A stretch of 7,921 nucleotides of DNA, from assembly GCA_023134875.1 (NCBI GenBank), contig JAGLUH010000148.1, forward strand, positions 1 to 7,921, in the 5' to 3' direction. A model generated the notes under the pieces. The model was not told the origin of the DNA. It saw only the letters and a list, made by a program, of their open reading frames with translations, and did no database searches. The translations under genes and the position numbers were made by a program. Each line of letters begins with the position of its first letter. The first letter of the stretch is position 1. This DNA comes from Candidatus Zixiibacteriota bacterium. Lineage in GTDB: Bacteria; Zixibacteria; MSB-5A5; CAIYYT01. Positions 6,382 through 7,921 of the stretch are shown one piece after another.

Positions 6382-7026
6382 ATGACCGAGACCGCTTACT
6401 TTCTCGATCAAATCGTGGTGGGGCCGCTTCAGGTCAACTGCTACCTGTTCGGCTGCACGGCGACCGGCGAGGTAATTGTAGTTGATCCCGGCGATGAGGC
6501 GGAAAGGATCAGGGGGGCGGTCGCGGAGTGCCGGGCGCGGGTAACGGCGATTGTTCTCACGCACGGTCACTACGATCATCTGGGCGCCGTGAAGGAAATC
6601 AAGGAAACGTATAGCTGCCAGATTATGATACATGAAGCGGAGGCGCAGACGCTGGTCGATCCACAGGAGAACCTGAGCATCTTCTCGGGTGATTCAATCA
6701 TCTGTCCCGCCGCTGACCGGCTTCTTAAGGAGGGCGACACGATAACTGTCGGTAAGTTAAGTCTGGAAGTTCTGCACGTTCCCGGTCATTCGCCGGGTAG
6801 TATCTGCCTGAAATACGAGAATCTCCTGATCGCCGGCGATCTGCTGTTTTTGACCAGTATCGGTCGCACCGATCTTCCCGGTGGATCATTTCCAAAACTG
6901 GAGGAATCGATTCAAACCAAAATCTACACCCTGCCGGACGATACCCTGATATTCCCCGGTCATGGTGACAAAACGACCGTCGGTTTCGAGAAGCGGCATA
7001 ACCAGTTCGTGAGGGCGTCATGCTGA
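6382..7026 (+). CDS. Metallo-beta-lactamase-fold hydrolase, glyoxalase II-like
   Basis: This 214-aa cytosolic metal-dependent hydrolase (219 if the ATG at 6367 is used) carries the metal-binding motif THGHYDH at 60-66, with H61, H63, D65 and H66. Further ligands are H136 in HVPGHSPGS, D153 in AGDLLF and H194 in FPGHG. The complete dinuclear set and the size match the single-domain glyoxalase II/YcbL-like group, which hydrolyses thioesters such as acyl-glutathione. The true substrate cannot be read from sequence. GRTDLPGG at 161-168 is also typical. An in-frame TAA just upstream of 6367 limits the start. I prefer 6382 because of the predicted transcription start, but this is uncertain. Its stop overlaps the next gene by 7 bases. 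Confidence 0.9.
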   Translation: MTETAYFLDQIVVGPLQVNCYLFGCTATGEVIVVDPGDEAERIRGAVAECRARVTAIVLTHGHYDHLGAVKEIKETYSCQIMIHEAEAQTLVDPQENLSIFSGDSIICPAADRLLKEGDTITVGKLSLEVLHVPGHSPGSICLKYENLLIAGDLLFLTSIGRTDLPGGSFPKLEESIQTKIYTLPDDTLIFPGHGDKTTVGFEKRHNQFVRASC

Positions 7027-7859
7027 GGTTTCCGGTGGGCGACAGCCATGTTCACCCTGATTGTTCCATAGATGCCGAGGGTTCACTGCGCCAGTTCTGC
7101 GAGCAGGCGCTTACCGTCAGTTTGCAGCAGATAACCTTCACCACGCATTATGAGATCACTCCCGCGGGACGGGACAAGTATGGCTACTTTGTGCTTGACG
7201 GTCAGCGCCACGAGGCCAACCCCGATTCAGTAAAGCGTTATGTAGATCAGGTTCGCGCGGTGGGTCGGGAGTTCTTCCCCCTGGGCTTGAAGGTTCTCTG
7301 CGGGCTGGAGATCGGCTGGCATGAGAGCATCCATGACCGCCTGGTCAGGGAACTACCCGGTTTTGATCTCGATCTGGTTATCGGTTCCGTTCATGAACTT
7401 GGCGGCGTGCATTTTTCCGCCGGCGCTGAAGGTCCCGATTTCTTCAAGACGCACTCGCTTGACGAATGGATCAGCGAATACTTCGCCGCCGCCGAACAGA
7501 TCGCCCGCTCGGGGCTTTTCAATTTGCTCGGACATCTTGACGTATATAAACGCAATGCTCTGCCGGTCTATGGTGAGAAGGTCAAAGAAGCATATCGTCC
7601 GTATTTGCCCCCTCTTTTCAGAGCTATGATCGAGCATGACCTGGCGCTGGAGGTAAATACTTCAGGAATCAGGCATGGCGTGGGTGAATATTACCCCTCG
7701 ATGGCGATTATCAACGAAGCGCGTCGCACCGGCGTGACAATTGCAGCGCTCGGTTCCGATGCCCACCGCCCCGATCAGTTGGCGCTCGACTTTGAGACCG
7801 CTCTGCAACTGGTCTACGAACTTCTTCCCCGACCTTTGGAAGATGGACGTGAGTACTAA
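7020..7859 (+). CDS. PHP-domain phosphoesterase, histidinol-phosphatase (HisK) type
   Basis: This 279-aa protein has the polymerase-and-histidinol-phosphatase fold. Metal motifs in order: DSHVH (8-12) with D18 after it, the histidine of TTHYE (H43), E97 in GLEIGW, H125 in GSVHELGG, H172/D174 in GHLD, and D247/H249 in GSDAHRP. EVNTSGIRHGVGEYYPS (211-227) is a typical late block of the HisK group. Such enzymes dephosphorylate histidinol phosphate in histidine biosynthesis, but related PHP proteins act on other phosphate esters, and no his gene is near. The ATG overlaps the hydrolase stop (7020-7026), with GAGGG 4 bases upstream. Membership of the family is secure; the substrate is inferred. Confidence 0.85.
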   Translation: MLRFPVGDSHVHPDCSIDAEGSLRQFCEQALTVSLQQITFTTHYEITPAGRDKYGYFVLDGQRHEANPDSVKRYVDQVRAVGREFFPLGLKVLCGLEIGWHESIHDRLVRELPGFDLDLVIGSVHELGGVHFSAGAEGPDFFKTHSLDEWISEYFAAAEQIARSGLFNLLGHLDVYKRNALPVYGEKVKEAYRPYLPPLFRAMIEHDLALEVNTSGIRHGVGEYYPSMAIINEARRTGVTIAALGSDAHRPDQLALDFETALQLVYELLPRPLEDGREY

Positions 7860-7921
7860 GCTGACCCGCGATTTCTATCTGCAACCGACCCTGACTGTCG
7901 CCCGCCAGTTGATCGGTAAGG
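7849..7921 (+). CDS. 3-methyladenine DNA glycosylase (AAG/Mpg family), 5' fragment
   Basis: About 25 codons are visible before the window ends. The segment LTRDFYLQPTLTVARQLIGK matches the N-terminus of the AAG/Mpg family, where an F-Y pair and a vAr-LlGk stretch open the protein. These enzymes excise 3-methyladenine and other alkylated purines from DNA. Two in-frame starts exist: ATG at 7843 has GGAAG too close, while GTG at 7849 has GGA about 8 bases upstream, so I chose GTG. Either overlaps the PHP gene (11 or 17 bases). The identification rests on a short stretch. Confidence 0.7.
   Translation, partial: MSTKLTRDFYLQPTLTVARQLIGK

Noticed and set aside
6337..6633. Minus-strand 98-codon frame in the divergent region
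   Set aside because: Runs antisense through the MBL hydrolase; no motif and no plausible upstream signals.
1..7921. CRISPR array, tRNA, rRNA, insertion sequence or prophage genes
   Set aside because: No spaced repeats, no cloverleaf-like sequences, and no transposase or phage motifs were seen; every large open frame is a core gene.

Overview
The window is ordinary bacterial core chromosome: a long minus-strand cluster of translation and envelope genes, and a short divergent plus-strand cluster. Gene content (ribosomal proteins uS2, uS9 and uL13, EF-Ts, UMP kinase, recycling factor, undecaprenyl diphosphate synthase, CDP-diglyceride synthase) is bacterial. GC is moderate, a little above half by eye. 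Good Shine-Dalgarno sites precede rplM, rpsI, rpsB and frr. EF-Ts is of the short class (197 aa). Gene order and an L13 tail ending in EPLELN would suit a lineage of the FCB/Zixibacteria type, but I cannot fix the phylum without a search.

Region 1-694 (minus): the 5' part of a UbiA-family integral-membrane prenyltransferase, cut by the window edge. Region 695-925: a 231-bp gap with a weak terminator-like hairpin for the upstream operon and a weak promoter for the UbiA gene. Region 926-6150 (minus, transcribed right to left): rplM-rpsI-rpsB-tsf-pyrH-frr-uppS-cdsA, tightly packed with 4-bp overlaps at rpsB/tsf and uppS/cdsA, 1 bp between tsf and pyrH, and only one sizeable internal gap, the 127-bp rpsI-rpsB leader. 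Region 6151-6381: divergent intergenic region. It holds a strong ribosomal-operon promoter on the minus strand (perfect TTGACA, A-tract upstream) and weaker plus-strand promoter candidates. Region 6382-7921 (plus): a glyoxalase II-like metallo-beta-lactamase-fold hydrolase, a PHP-family phosphoesterase (HisK-type) and the first codons of a 3-methyladenine DNA glycosylase (AAG/Mpg family), all overlapping by a few bases.

The minus-strand genes couple ribosome assembly and elongation (L13, S9, S2, EF-Ts), nucleotide supply (PyrH), ribosome recycling (Frr) and lipid carrier/phospholipid precursor synthesis (UppS, CdsA). The UbiA protein is also a prenyl-lipid enzyme. No mobile element, CRISPR array, tRNA or rRNA is visible. 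The most interesting non-coding signal is the rpsB leader. Its RNA can form a multi-helix hairpin, and one strand of that hairpin has a mutually exclusive 7-bp partner just upstream of the rpsB ribosome binding site. This looks like a candidate S2 autoregulatory switch. I found no convincing new multi-gene system.
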